Virus record (IMG/VR): IMGVR_UViG_3300028734_000059 | Location: 1 to 21,044 of that record | Strand: one strand, 5' to 3' | Origin: a virus | DNA: 21,044 nucleotides | Position numbers and translations under genes: made by a program | In this document: positions 7,398-12,999 of the stretch, piece after piece | How the letters are laid out: each line of letters starts with the position of its first letter | Position numbering within the stretch: position 1 is the first letter of the stretch | Notes under the pieces: model-generated | Told to the model about the DNA's origin: nothing | Databases searched by the model: none | Seen by the model: only the letters and a program-made list of their open reading frames with translations

Positions 7398-7706
7398 TTA
7401 ATGGTTCAGGGCTTCGTAGTTGGTGTATGCAATAGCGTTTGTTCCGTTTCCGTATATCCGTACTTTCGACGTTCCCAGCAGGCCACGATCCAACGTGGTG
7501 TACTTTAAGGCCCCCTCCGTAGTTATGACACACGAACCGTTTAGAAGTAGCGCCTTAAATTGCTCTACATCGTGCTTTACGAGGGCATGGACCATTTCCT
7601 TAAAAGCGTCCTCAGTGGTACATAAAGGGTAATCCTTTTTTAAGGTTGCTGCGGTTGCTGACGTTGAAATCAGGGCTATCATGGCGGCTGTTAATAATTT
7701 GTTCAT
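7398..7706 (-). CDS. Small exported protein, first gene of the leftward early operon
   Basis: 102 residues. A clear Sec signal peptide occupies 1-20 (Lys at 3, hydrophobic core LLTAAMIALIS, cleavage after ATA-A). The mature part of about 82 residues has exactly two cysteines, C29 and C59, which can form one disulfide in the periplasm. The pattern PLCTTEDAFKEMVHALVKHD and a later LNGSC resembles small periplasmic proteins of unknown function found in many proteobacteria. It starts behind AGGAAAAAGCAA. As the first gene after the repressor-controlled leftward promoter, it is placed like lambda early accessory genes. A role in host change or superinfection exclusion is possible but is only an inference. 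Confidence 0.75.
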   Translation of the reverse strand: MNKLLTAAMIALISTSATAATLKKDYPLCTTEDAFKEMVHALVKHDVEQFKALLLNGSCVITTEGALKYTTLDRGLLGTSKVRIYGNGTNAIAYTNYEALNH

Positions 7707-7808
7707 TTGCTTTTTCCTATGAAGTTAAAAGAATGGCCTGAATCTCACAGACCTGCCGTTAGAAATCGAGAGAGGCGATTTAACGGATAATTTGCTCCGG
7801 TGTGGGTA

Positions 7809-7836
7809 ATTATACGCTATCGTATATTTTAATCAA
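7809..7836 (-). promoter_or_regulatory. Leftward early promoter (pL-like)
   Basis: Read on the minus strand, TTGATT (7831-7836) and TATAAT (7809-7814) are 16 bases apart. Operators cover both elements. It faces the operon beginning with the exported protein at 7706. Confidence 0.7.
7811..7826. promoter_or_regulatory. Repressor operator OL1 (TATACG-N4-CGTATA)
   Basis: Perfect inverted repeat with six-base arms and a four-base centre. It overlaps the -10 element and spacer of the leftward promoter and shares the ATACG-N4-CGTAT core with the site at 8665-8678. Confidence 0.75.
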
Positions 7837-7849
7837 TACGTAATCGTAT
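7836..7849. promoter_or_regulatory. Repressor operator OL2 (ATACG-N4-CGTAT)
   Basis: Perfect five-base arms around TAAT, centred 24 bases from the first leftward operator. It begins at the -35 element of the leftward promoter. Confidence 0.75.
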
Positions 7850-7900
7850 AATTTAGGGAAAATAAATATTATTACACCCAGTCGCCTTATTTCGGGCAAT

Positions 7901-7923
7901 AAAAAACCCGCACCAGGCGGGTT
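7901..7923 (-). terminator. Rho-independent terminator of the repressor operon
   Basis: AACCCGC (7905-7911), five-base loop and GCGGGTT (7917-7923); on the minus strand the stem runs straight into a T tract (7901-7906). It lies 25 bases after the coiled-coil gene and insulates the repressor transcript from the leftward early promoter. Confidence 0.88.
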
Positions 7924-7947
7924 GATTGTATAAGGTATTGAGATTTA

Positions 7948-8178
7948 CTAATTTATGCTATCAGATAACTCAAGGCGACGCTCTATGCGCTCAAGTCGTT
8001 TTGAAAAGCTATCCAGCCGACTTTTGACTTGTGCTAAATCAACGTGAAGAAATGCAGTGGATTGTTCTATTGAGGATACGCGACCTGTCAGCATATCCAC
8101 TTTTTCATCTAAAGATTCAAGTGATTTTCTGATATGTTTTAAATGTTCTAAAACAATATTGTCTATATTATCAGTCAT
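7948..8178 (-). CDS. Small coiled-coil protein co-transcribed with the repressor
   Basis: 76 residues, almost entirely predicted helix with heptad-like spacing: IVLEHLKHIRKSLESLDEKV, MLTGRVSSIE, VKSRLDSFSKRLERIERRLEL. The ending RLERIERRLEL is typical of a common family of short coiled-coil proteins in proteobacteria and phages whose function is unknown. Its ATG overlaps the repressor stop (ATGA, 8175-8178), so the two are translationally coupled. It might modulate the repressor's oligomer state, but nothing in the sequence shows that directly. Confidence 0.7.
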   Translation of the reverse strand: MTDNIDNIVLEHLKHIRKSLESLDEKVDMLTGRVSSIEQSTAFLHVDLAQVKSRLDSFSKRLERIERRLELSDSIN

Positions 8179-8606
8179 TTTTTATTAGCCATCCTCTCAT
8201 AAGTCTCTGAATCGGGCTCATGGGCTAGTGTGAGCCTGCCTTCCATGGCGTTTGTTAATTGGGTTTTTTCGGGTTCCGGTGGGTTTTTTGAATTATGTTT
8301 AGGATTAACCATTGATTTTATAATTAATTCAAGGCTACTAATTTGCTCACTGGATAATTTACTCATTAATTCATTAATGGTTTTAATTCTACTATCTAAC
8401 ACATTATCAAAACCCCTTAATTCTGCTTCAGTCGCATCAAGTCCTTTAGCTAGTTTTTGAATGGTGCTTGATCTTGGATCGCCATGTTTGCCACTCAAAA
8501 ATCGCTGAATCGTAGGTTGTGGAACCTCTGATTTTTCAGAAAGAGTATAAGGGTTTAGGCCCTTCTCAATCATTTTTTTTCTTATATTTTCTCTCAATGT
8601 GTCCAT
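8175..8606 (-). CDS. Phage repressor, HTH_XRE type, without peptidase domain
   Basis: 143 residues from the ATG at 8606. A longer frame exists, but it would run through the divergent promoter region and begins with unlikely sequence. The N-terminal 65 residues form a lambda-repressor-like HTH: LRENIRKKMIEKGLNPYTLS, EKSEVPQPTIQRFLSGKHGD, STIQKLAKGLDATEAELRG. The C-terminal half (about 70-143) is polar and helical with a Pro-rich linker. It has no LexA/CI-type S24 fold or Ser-Lys catalytic motif, so RecA-driven self-cleavage is unlikely. It sits back-to-back with a Cro-like gene and between four copies of the same operator, which is the reason for calling it the immunity repressor. Confidence 0.85.
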   Translation of the reverse strand: MDTLRENIRKKMIEKGLNPYTLSEKSEVPQPTIQRFLSGKHGDPRSSTIQKLAKGLDATEAELRGFDNVLDSRIKTINELMSKLSSEQISSLELIIKSMVNPKHNSKNPPEPEKTQLTNAMEGRLTLAHEPDSETYERMANKK

Positions 8607-8612
8607 TTGTCC

Positions 8613-8641
8613 AATGTAGAGCGATGGAACATTAGAATCAA
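8613..8641 (-). promoter_or_regulatory. Repressor promoter (pRM-like), predicted leaderless
   Basis: On the minus strand TTGATT (8636-8641) and TACATT (8613-8618) are 17 bases apart. Only six bases separate the -10 from the repressor ATG, so transcription would start at or next to the start codon, as for lambda cI from pRM. Operator 8642-8655 abuts the -35, the position from which a repressor can activate its own promoter. Confidence 0.6.
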
Positions 8642-8655
8642 ACACGTTGGCGTAT
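8642..8655. promoter_or_regulatory. Repressor operator OR2-like (ACACG-N4-CGTAT)
   Basis: One-mismatch copy of the operator. It is adjacent to the repressor promoter's -35 and touches the -35 of the cro promoter. Its centre is 23 bases from the perfect copy at 8665-8678. Confidence 0.65.
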
Positions 8656-8683
8656 TGACTACCAATACGTTTGCGTATATTAT
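8655..8683 (+). promoter_or_regulatory. Rightward early promoter (pR-like), predicted near-leaderless
   Basis: TTGACT (8655-8660), 17-base spacer and TATTAT (8678-8683). The cro ATG at 8692 is eight bases after the -10, so the transcript would have almost no leader. Confidence 0.65.
8665..8678. promoter_or_regulatory. Repressor operator OR1-like (ATACG-N4-CGTAT)
   Basis: Perfect inverted repeat lying inside the spacer and first -10 base of the rightward promoter, where binding would block cro transcription. Confidence 0.75.
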
Positions 8684-8691
8684 CTGTTGTT

Positions 8692-8886
8692 ATGAAATTA
8701 AACATACAAAAAATACTCACCGATATAAGAAATACGGGATTAACTGACCGAGAAATAAGTATGCTCATTGGTACTTCACAGGCAACTATTCATAGAGTAC
8801 GTACAGGCGTACATAAGAACTCGCATTACGCGTTAAATATTTACCAATTAGCAAAAAAAATACGCCCCGATCTTTACACTGATTAA
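8692..8886 (+). CDS. Cro-like HTH protein
   Basis: 64 residues from the ATG at 8692; a TTG further upstream lies inside the operator and is rejected. The HTH is seen in LTDREISMLIGTSQATIHRV, followed by RTGVHKNSHYALNIYQLAKK. It is a small basic DNA-binding protein divergent from the repressor, the position of Cro. It would bind the same ATACG-N4-CGTAT sites to favour lytic growth (inference from layout). No Shine-Dalgarno is seen, in keeping with a near-leaderless message. Confidence 0.8.
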   Translation: MKLNIQKILTDIRNTGLTDREISMLIGTSQATIHRVRTGVHKNSHYALNIYQLAKKIRPDLYTD

Positions 8887-9030
8887 ATATGTGAAGCAGT
8901 AATTAACCAGTAATCAAGACAAAGTAAAGCAACTGAGTTTGAGCGTGGCTAGGTTATCGAGACTGAAAACGCTGTCCCTTACGGTGCTGCCAGGCTCTCT
9001 TTTTTAAGGGGTTATTGAAGGAATAACGCG

Positions 9031-9345
9031 ATGCGCAATGATTTTGAATGGGGAGCACTAGAAGAAGTGTTCCAGGAGTATTACCCGGATTTGAGCTTTA
9101 CCCGGTCGTTCATTATTTCGATCTGGAAGAACTTTTCAGACAGTTTTAGTGATAACGCACTGGTTAATTTTATGATGATTGCCTGTGAGAATACGGAAAC
9201 CGCAGAGCGTGCCACGAAATACTTTTGTGGTATCTGCTGGCGCAAGATTAAAAGCGGAGACCTTGGAGAGGAAGAGGCAATGCTTCAGCGCCGGTTTTAC
9301 CCCAAGCAACCTGAAGACAGGCAGGCAGATAAAACGCTGCATTAG
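9031..9345 (+). CDS. Early phage protein of unknown function
   Basis: 104 residues, no family recognised. It has a strong ribosome site (GAAGGAA, seven bases before ATG). The sequence is soluble and aromatic-rich: FEWGALEEVFQEYYPDLSF, then FIISIWKNFSDSFSDNALV, then TERATKYFCGICWRKI, with a charged tail. The ATKYFCGICWRKIKSGD part resembles C-terminal helices of phage replication-linked proteins, but not enough to name it. It is the first gene after cro in the rightward operon. The 144 bases before it (8887-9030) hold no gene I can support. Confidence 0.65.
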   Translation: MRNDFEWGALEEVFQEYYPDLSFTRSFIISIWKNFSDSFSDNALVNFMMIACENTETAERATKYFCGICWRKIKSGDLGEEEAMLQRRFYPKQPEDRQADKTLH

Positions 9346-9357
9346 CGCTAAAGAACA

Positions 9358-9394
9358 CCCCGGATTAATGAGGTCCGGGGCTTAAAACACTTTT
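9358..9394 (+). terminator. Probable terminator hairpin after the 104-aa gene
   Basis: CCCCGGA (9358-9364) and TCCGGGG (9374-9380) form a perfect seven-pair stem with a nine-base loop. The following sequence has only a broken T tract (9391-9394), so termination may be partial or antiterminated. Confidence 0.55.
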
Positions 9395-9451
9395 ATTACA
9401 TAGGAAAAAGCATGGTTATTTTATCAGGTTTTAAGGTTCGGTCAAATTGAA

Positions 9452-9748
9452 TCACGCCGCATGGCCCTTAAGCCACTCCTTGAGCGCATCATTCATTCGC
9501 GTCTGCCAGCCCTTGCCCGTAGCGCGAAAATACTCTACTACTTCGGGGCTGTACCTGACTGATAGTAATATCTTACGGTGCAGCAATTTTGGCCGTCCCG
9601 CCCGTATGAGTTTCTCACCCTCGTACAAATCGGCGCTTTCGAAAAATTCATCTGTCAATTCAGGCAATTCATCATATTCGTCCTGCGTGATGACATGGGC
9701 GTCAAACTTGCCCCAGTCTCTCGGTGTACTTTTTAATTTCTCTGTCAT
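9452..9748 (-). CDS. brnA: BrnA-family antitoxin
   Basis: 98 residues. The C-terminal part matches BrnA antitoxins: KILLSVRYSPEVVEYFRATG, then GKGWQTRMNDALKEWL, a ribbon-helix-helix DNA-binding domain. The N-terminal 50 residues are acidic (DEYDELPELTDEFF), the usual toxin-wrapping region. Shine-Dalgarno GAGG lies eight bases before the ATG. It overlaps the end of brnT by 47 bases, so both are made from one message. BrnA neutralises BrnT and, with it, represses their promoter (known for the Brucella system); the palindromes upstream fit this. It lies opposite to the surrounding rightward genes, as an inserted cassette would. Confidence 0.9.
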   Translation of the reverse strand: MTEKLKSTPRDWGKFDAHVITQDEYDELPELTDEFFESADLYEGEKLIRAGRPKLLHRKILLSVRYSPEVVEYFRATGKGWQTRMNDALKEWLKGHAA

Positions 9749-9980
9749 TGGCTTTCCTCATTGTGAACACATGCCGGTCATTGCCGCGCTGGACCCATCC
9801 GACAACCACTATACGCACGCCCAGATAGCCAACGGTGATTTGCCGACATTCGCCATAATCAGCCCGGTTATCCAAAAAAGTGAAGTGGCGGCCTGCAAAA
9901 ACCTCGGCGGCTTCCAAAAAATCAATGCCCCTATCAGCAAGGGTTTTATCTCGTTTAGAAGGGTCATAAGTAATTTTCAT
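9702..9980 (-). CDS. brnT: BrnT-family ribonuclease toxin
   Basis: 92 residues from the ATG at 9980; the longer frame would start upstream of the promoter. Family hallmarks are present: ITYDPSKRDKTLADRGIDFL, EAAEVFAG, DNRADYGECRQITVGYLG, and HVFTMRKANDREIKKY at the end. BrnT is a RelE-fold RNase that stops translation when its antitoxin is lost. In a phage it can stabilise the prophage or act against other phages. A good promoter sits directly upstream. No Shine-Dalgarno is visible. Confidence 0.9.
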   Translation of the reverse strand: MKITYDPSKRDKTLADRGIDFLEAAEVFAGRHFTFLDNRADYGECRQITVGYLGVRIVVVGWVQRGNDRHVFTMRKANDREIKKYTERLGQV

Positions 9981-9986
9981 GTTGAA

Positions 9987-10002
9987 TATTGTAGCTACAA
10001 TA
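9987..10002. promoter_or_regulatory. Palindromic brnTA operator, proximal
   Basis: Perfect 16-base palindrome TATTGTAGCTACAATA covering the -10 of the brnTA promoter. Confidence 0.75.
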
Positions 10003-10016
10003 ATAAGCAAAGTCAA
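9988..10016 (-). promoter_or_regulatory. brnTA promoter
   Basis: On the minus strand TTGACT (10011-10016), 17-base spacer and TACAAT (9988-9993), seven bases before the brnT ATG. Confidence 0.75.
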
Positions 10017-10019
10017 TTT

Positions 10020-10033
10020 ATTGTAACTACATT
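10020..10033. promoter_or_regulatory. brnTA operator, distal copy
   Basis: ATTGTAACTACATT differs from the proximal palindrome core at two of 14 positions and lies just upstream of the -35, giving paired sites for cooperative repression. Confidence 0.6.
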
Positions 10034-10086
10034 TGACAACGCCAGGCTGCACCCCGAGACGGCTATGAGGCTGAAGAAGATATCGG

Positions 10087-10422
10087 ATGACAACTGAAGA
10101 ATTAGAATTTATCTGTGGACATGTGGTTAAACGCTCATTCTCTGATGAAATAAGAATGATAGAAAGAGCCTATTTTATTAAATTAGATGATCATTTAATT
10201 CCTCAATTTTATTATGAGATTTTAAAAGATCAATTTGTATTCAATTTGGTTGTTAGCGTTAGCGAGAAAGAGAGTGAATTACTAATAAAAAATGCGCTTA
10301 GAGACCATGCCCGGTCAAGCAAATATTTTCCAAGGCCAGAAGAAATAATACAGCTTATTAAATATAACCATTACCACGGAAAGGCATTTTTTAATAATGA
10401 TGATGATTGTTTTGAAGATTAG
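10087..10422 (+). CDS. AT-rich early protein of unknown function
   Basis: 111 residues, no family recognised. It is soluble, rich in Ile, Lys, Asn and Phe, with an acidic end (NNDDDCFED). Visible segments are IRMIERAYFIKLDDHLIP, FVFNLVVSVSEKESELLI and YFPRPEEIIQLI. The DNA is visibly more AT-rich than the genes on either side, as is the first half of the next gene, suggesting a different origin or recent gain. It lies directly between the brnTA promoter and the replication gene and ends two bases before that gene's ATG. Confidence 0.65.
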   Translation: MTTEELEFICGHVVKRSFSDEIRMIERAYFIKLDDHLIPQFYYEILKDQFVFNLVVSVSEKESELLIKNALRDHARSSKYFPRPEEIIQLIKYNHYHGKAFFNNDDDCFED

Positions 10423-10424
10423 TC

Positions 10425-11366
10425 ATGAAATGGTTTAAGCATTTATCGACCGCAAGAAATGACGAGAAGATTGCTCGTCTTGAAGATAAGTGCGGATTAG
10501 AGGGCTATGGATTTTATTTCAAGATGCTCGAGATTGTTGCTGAATATGTCGATCAATCCAATCGATGTGAAGTTACTTTTAGCATGTCCAGATGGGGTAG
10601 AAAAACTAACATCAGCACTAAAAAATTTTTGCATTTAGTCCGATGTTGCTCTGACGTTGGTCTGATGTTGGTCCAACGTGCTTCTGACGATATAACTGTA
10701 AATATTCCCAACTTATTGAATTATAGAGATAACCATACTAAAAACTTACAAGCTACTTATAAGCAAGATAAATATAAAGAAGAAACAGATATAAAAGAAG
10801 TACTACGTACTCCTTTTACTTCTTGTCCTGAGCAAAAAAGCTCAGAACAGCAAACGCCGGAAATGGAGTCCGAAAAATTCTCAGGGAATGACGGAATAGC
10901 GACCGTCAAAACACACTCTCTCGTCATTGTCGAATTGCCGACGAACAAGACCGGGGAATTTTATGCAGTGACGCAAAGCGATGTGTGCGAATGGGAATCG
11001 CTCTATCCGGCTGTGGATGTCGGTCAGCAATTGCGTAATATGCTGGGATGGTTGAAAAGCAATCCCAAGCGCAGGAAAACCAAAAGCGGGTTGTCCCGGT
11101 TTGTGAATAGCTGGCTGGCTAAAGAACAAAACGACGGGCATAAAAAAAGCCAGAACGCTCCTCCAGGCAAGGTGAATGGTTCTGACTTATTTTCTAAAAA
11201 CAACGAATACAGCGGTGAAGATTATGACACACAAGAAGAAAACAATGAAACCCATTCTCCAACTGGTCGAAAACTCTGCCTTATGGAGCTTGAAGAACAA
11301 GCAGGAAGGCGGCTCGAAGCAAGATTACGACGAGAACAACTCGAACGGGAAAGAACCGTCAACTGA
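10425..11366 (+). CDS. Phage replication initiator, Lin1244/Lin1753 (DUF4373) N-domain
   Basis: 313 residues. The N-terminus MKWFKHLSTARNDEKIARLE with GLEGYGFYFKMLEIVAEYV and MSRWGRKTNIS is the winged-helix domain found in DnaD-like and lambda-O-like phage replication proteins. A variable polar middle (about 115-170) follows. The region about 185-235 (WESLYPAVDVGQQLRNMLGW, then SGLSRFVNSWLAKEQ) is the typical C-terminal DNA-binding or helicase-loader contact seen in such proteins. It would bind the phage origin, often located inside the gene itself. It overlaps the next gene by 143 bases in another frame if both starts are right. The charged tail (RRLEARLRREQLERER) falls in that overlap. Confidence 0.82.
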   Translation: MKWFKHLSTARNDEKIARLEDKCGLEGYGFYFKMLEIVAEYVDQSNRCEVTFSMSRWGRKTNISTKKFLHLVRCCSDVGLMLVQRASDDITVNIPNLLNYRDNHTKNLQATYKQDKYKEETDIKEVLRTPFTSCPEQKSSEQQTPEMESEKFSGNDGIATVKTHSLVIVELPTNKTGEFYAVTQSDVCEWESLYPAVDVGQQLRNMLGWLKSNPKRRKTKSGLSRFVNSWLAKEQNDGHKKSQNAPPGKVNGSDLFSKNNEYSGEDYDTQEENNETHSPTGRKLCLMELEEQAGRRLEARLRREQLERERTVN

Positions 11367-11946
11367 ATGCTTAAGCGATCAGGTTATTTTTCATCTGTGG
11401 AAACGCATGTTGTCGATTTACGGTTACAAGTGGGCTAGCCATATGGGCCTTTCAACCGATGCAAAAGGCCATTTGTCCGATGCGGCTAAAACATGGCAGC
11501 AAGGGTTATCAGGCCTCGGCATTGATCAGGTTAAGATCGGTTTTGACATGTTGATTTCAAAGTCGTGCGAATGGCCGCCGTCATTGCCCGAGTTCAGGAA
11601 ATTGTGCTTGAGCAAAAAAATGGAGGACATTCCAACATCTGAGCAGTGCGTCAATGTGTTGGTCTCCGTGTCTGGGAAGACAGGGAGTATCAAGTCCCGG
11701 TATGGTCATCCGTTGATTTTTTGCATAGCCAGCCAGGTTGATATGCATATTTTGCGGACGGTGAGGACAGTAACCGCAATAAAAACCATCATGCCGATTT
11801 ACGAGAGATTATTGCTGAAAGGTTTTCCAGGCTGGCCTGATTATGCGTTAACCGAACAAAAGGCGCTTAAGGCGGACAAAAGGCCGGTTGATCTGGAGAA
11901 AAGCCGGAGTCACTTTGCCAGCTTTTGTGAAAAATTGGAAATCTAA
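11224..11946 (+). CDS. Lambda P-like replication protein (helicase loader)
   Basis: 240 residues from the ATG at 11224 (GGTGAAG upstream at good spacing); ATG 11245 is an alternative. Key region: VIFHLWKRMLSIYGYKWASH, then WQQGLSGLGIDQVKIGFDML, and SCEWPPSLPEFRKLCLS. This is the pattern of phage P proteins that bring the host DnaB helicase to the initiator at the origin. The length is close to lambda P (233 residues). It follows an initiator gene exactly as P follows O in lambda. The first 48 codons overlap the initiator's end in a different frame, an unusually long overlap; the conserved part begins only after it. Confidence 0.75.
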   Translation: MTHKKKTMKPILQLVENSALWSLKNKQEGGSKQDYDENNSNGKEPSTECLSDQVIFHLWKRMLSIYGYKWASHMGLSTDAKGHLSDAAKTWQQGLSGLGIDQVKIGFDMLISKSCEWPPSLPEFRKLCLSKKMEDIPTSEQCVNVLVSVSGKTGSIKSRYGHPLIFCIASQVDMHILRTVRTVTAIKTIMPIYERLLLKGFPGWPDYALTEQKALKADKRPVDLEKSRSHFASFCEKLEI

Positions 11947-11948
11947 CC

Positions 11949-12149
11949 ATGCACAACGAAACCCTCCGAATCCTGCGTGATCTAGTCGACTGGGTGAACG
12001 AGCTCAAAGCCGAACGCTACGGGCATCGTAGACTCGGCGGCTTGGAGCAGGAAGACTATTTGCAGTTGCTCAATACGGTCGAGGCAGCCAACCGGCATTT
12101 GGTCGTTTTGCAAAGGCAAGCAGAAGATGAGAGTAAAACGGTGTTTTAA
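11949..12149 (+). CDS. Small helical protein, unknown function
   Basis: 66 residues, no family recognised. Mostly helical and charged: RILRDLVDWVNELKAERYGH, then EDYLQLLNTVEAANRHLVVL. It starts two bases after the P-like gene, with no clear Shine-Dalgarno, so it is probably translated by coupling. It may assist replication, judged only by place. Confidence 0.6.
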   Translation: MHNETLRILRDLVDWVNELKAERYGHRRLGGLEQEDYLQLLNTVEAANRHLVVLQRQAEDESKTVF

Positions 12150-12154
12150 CGAAC

Positions 12155-12775
12155 GTGAAGGCACCTAGAAGACACGATAATGAAAAAGTAGCATCTTTTA
12201 CCGAGATAAAAAAAATGAAAGCTAAAATACGCCCTAGGAACGTAAACTATCACGACACGATAAAACAATACTCCAGCAGTTTGGGCGCCGTGCATTTGGC
12301 GTTTCATCAAACGCAGGAAGAGGCCATTGAGCGAGTTAGGCAAGCAACTGAATTGTACAAGGCGAATAGGCCGTATAAACACCTAATAGAGCGACGTGAG
12401 ATACCCGCCACGCCACGAAAACAAAAAACGACGATAAAGATAGCGACTCAAGTTGAAATCGTGCCTGAAATCGTGCCTCAGTTAATCCGTGATGAAAACT
12501 ATAATGCGGACAGTATAAAAATACTGACACCTGACCAGGCCAGTGAAAAATTTGGTTGGGTAAACGAAGCCGAGTTAGCCAAAAAATATAGCCGTGATCC
12601 GGCTTGGATTGCCAACGGACTCGAAGCCTGCCGTCGCTGCGGCGTAGAGCAGGATTATTTTATAAACCGCTATCTTGAGGCCGATAAAACCATCCCGCAA
12701 AAGGAATGGGTCAGCGAAGTGTTTATTGATTTGCTGAAAGAACAAAAGATTTATGGGAGTTACACAAAATGCTAG
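12155..12775 (+). CDS. Basic early protein, unknown function
   Basis: 206 residues if the GTG at 12155 is used; an in-frame ATG at 12215 (MKAKIRPRNV) is an alternative giving 186. The N-terminal half is basic (Lys, Arg, His-rich). The middle has a direct repeat EIVPEIVP encoded by two copies of a 12-base unit. The C-terminal part (about 125-206: GWVNEAELAKKYSRDPAWIA, then CRRCGVEQDYFINRYL) looks like a compact helical domain. No family is recognised. Its stop overlaps the ATG of the next gene. Confidence 0.65.
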   Translation: MKAPRRHDNEKVASFTEIKKMKAKIRPRNVNYHDTIKQYSSSLGAVHLAFHQTQEEAIERVRQATELYKANRPYKHLIERREIPATPRKQKTTIKIATQVEIVPEIVPQLIRDENYNADSIKILTPDQASEKFGWVNEAELAKKYSRDPAWIANGLEACRRCGVEQDYFINRYLEADKTIPQKEWVSEVFIDLLKEQKIYGSYTKC

Positions 12776-12957
12776 GCCCTGACAGCCCACCCAGCAAACC
12801 GCAGTTTTTTTTCCGTTACTGTGGTCAGTGGAAATTTGAGATTGATCGCTTGCCAACCTCGAGACAGGGTAATTACATCTGTGCTGACTGCGAGGATAAG
12901 CGCACCGCCGCCATTGCCCGGAACAAAGCAGAACCATGGAAGCCCAATAATGTCTAA
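12769..12957 (+). CDS. Mini cysteine-rich protein A (paralogue of 13229-13420)
   Basis: 62 residues. Core TSRQGNYICADCEDKRT with C38-x2-C41, preceded by FRYCGQWKFE with C18, a likely small zinc site. GGGAG lies nine bases before the ATG, and the start overlaps the upstream stop. The core matches protein B at 13229 (RQG-YIC-DCE--RT), so the two arose by duplication. Function unknown; small zinc-binding proteins of this sort in phages can contact nucleic acid or host enzymes. Confidence 0.65.
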   Translation: MLGPDSPPSKPQFFFRYCGQWKFEIDRLPTSRQGNYICADCEDKRTAAIARNKAEPWKPNNV

Positions 12958-12999
12958 TTGTAATCCCAAAAAATAGTAAATTAACTAAAGGTAATCAAG

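Noticed and set aside
8607-8768. N-terminal extension of the repressor
   Set aside because: The extra residues would be coded across both promoters, the operators and the cro start, and do not resemble any repressor; ATG 8606 starts the HTH domain properly.
8790-8815. Further repressor operator inside cro (GTACG...CGTAC)
   Set aside because: Centre is six bases instead of four and the arms differ; it lies within coding sequence.
9447-10097. 216-residue plus-strand open frame
   Set aside because: It is the antisense shadow of brnT and brnA, which have clear family motifs, a promoter and ribosome site on the other strand.
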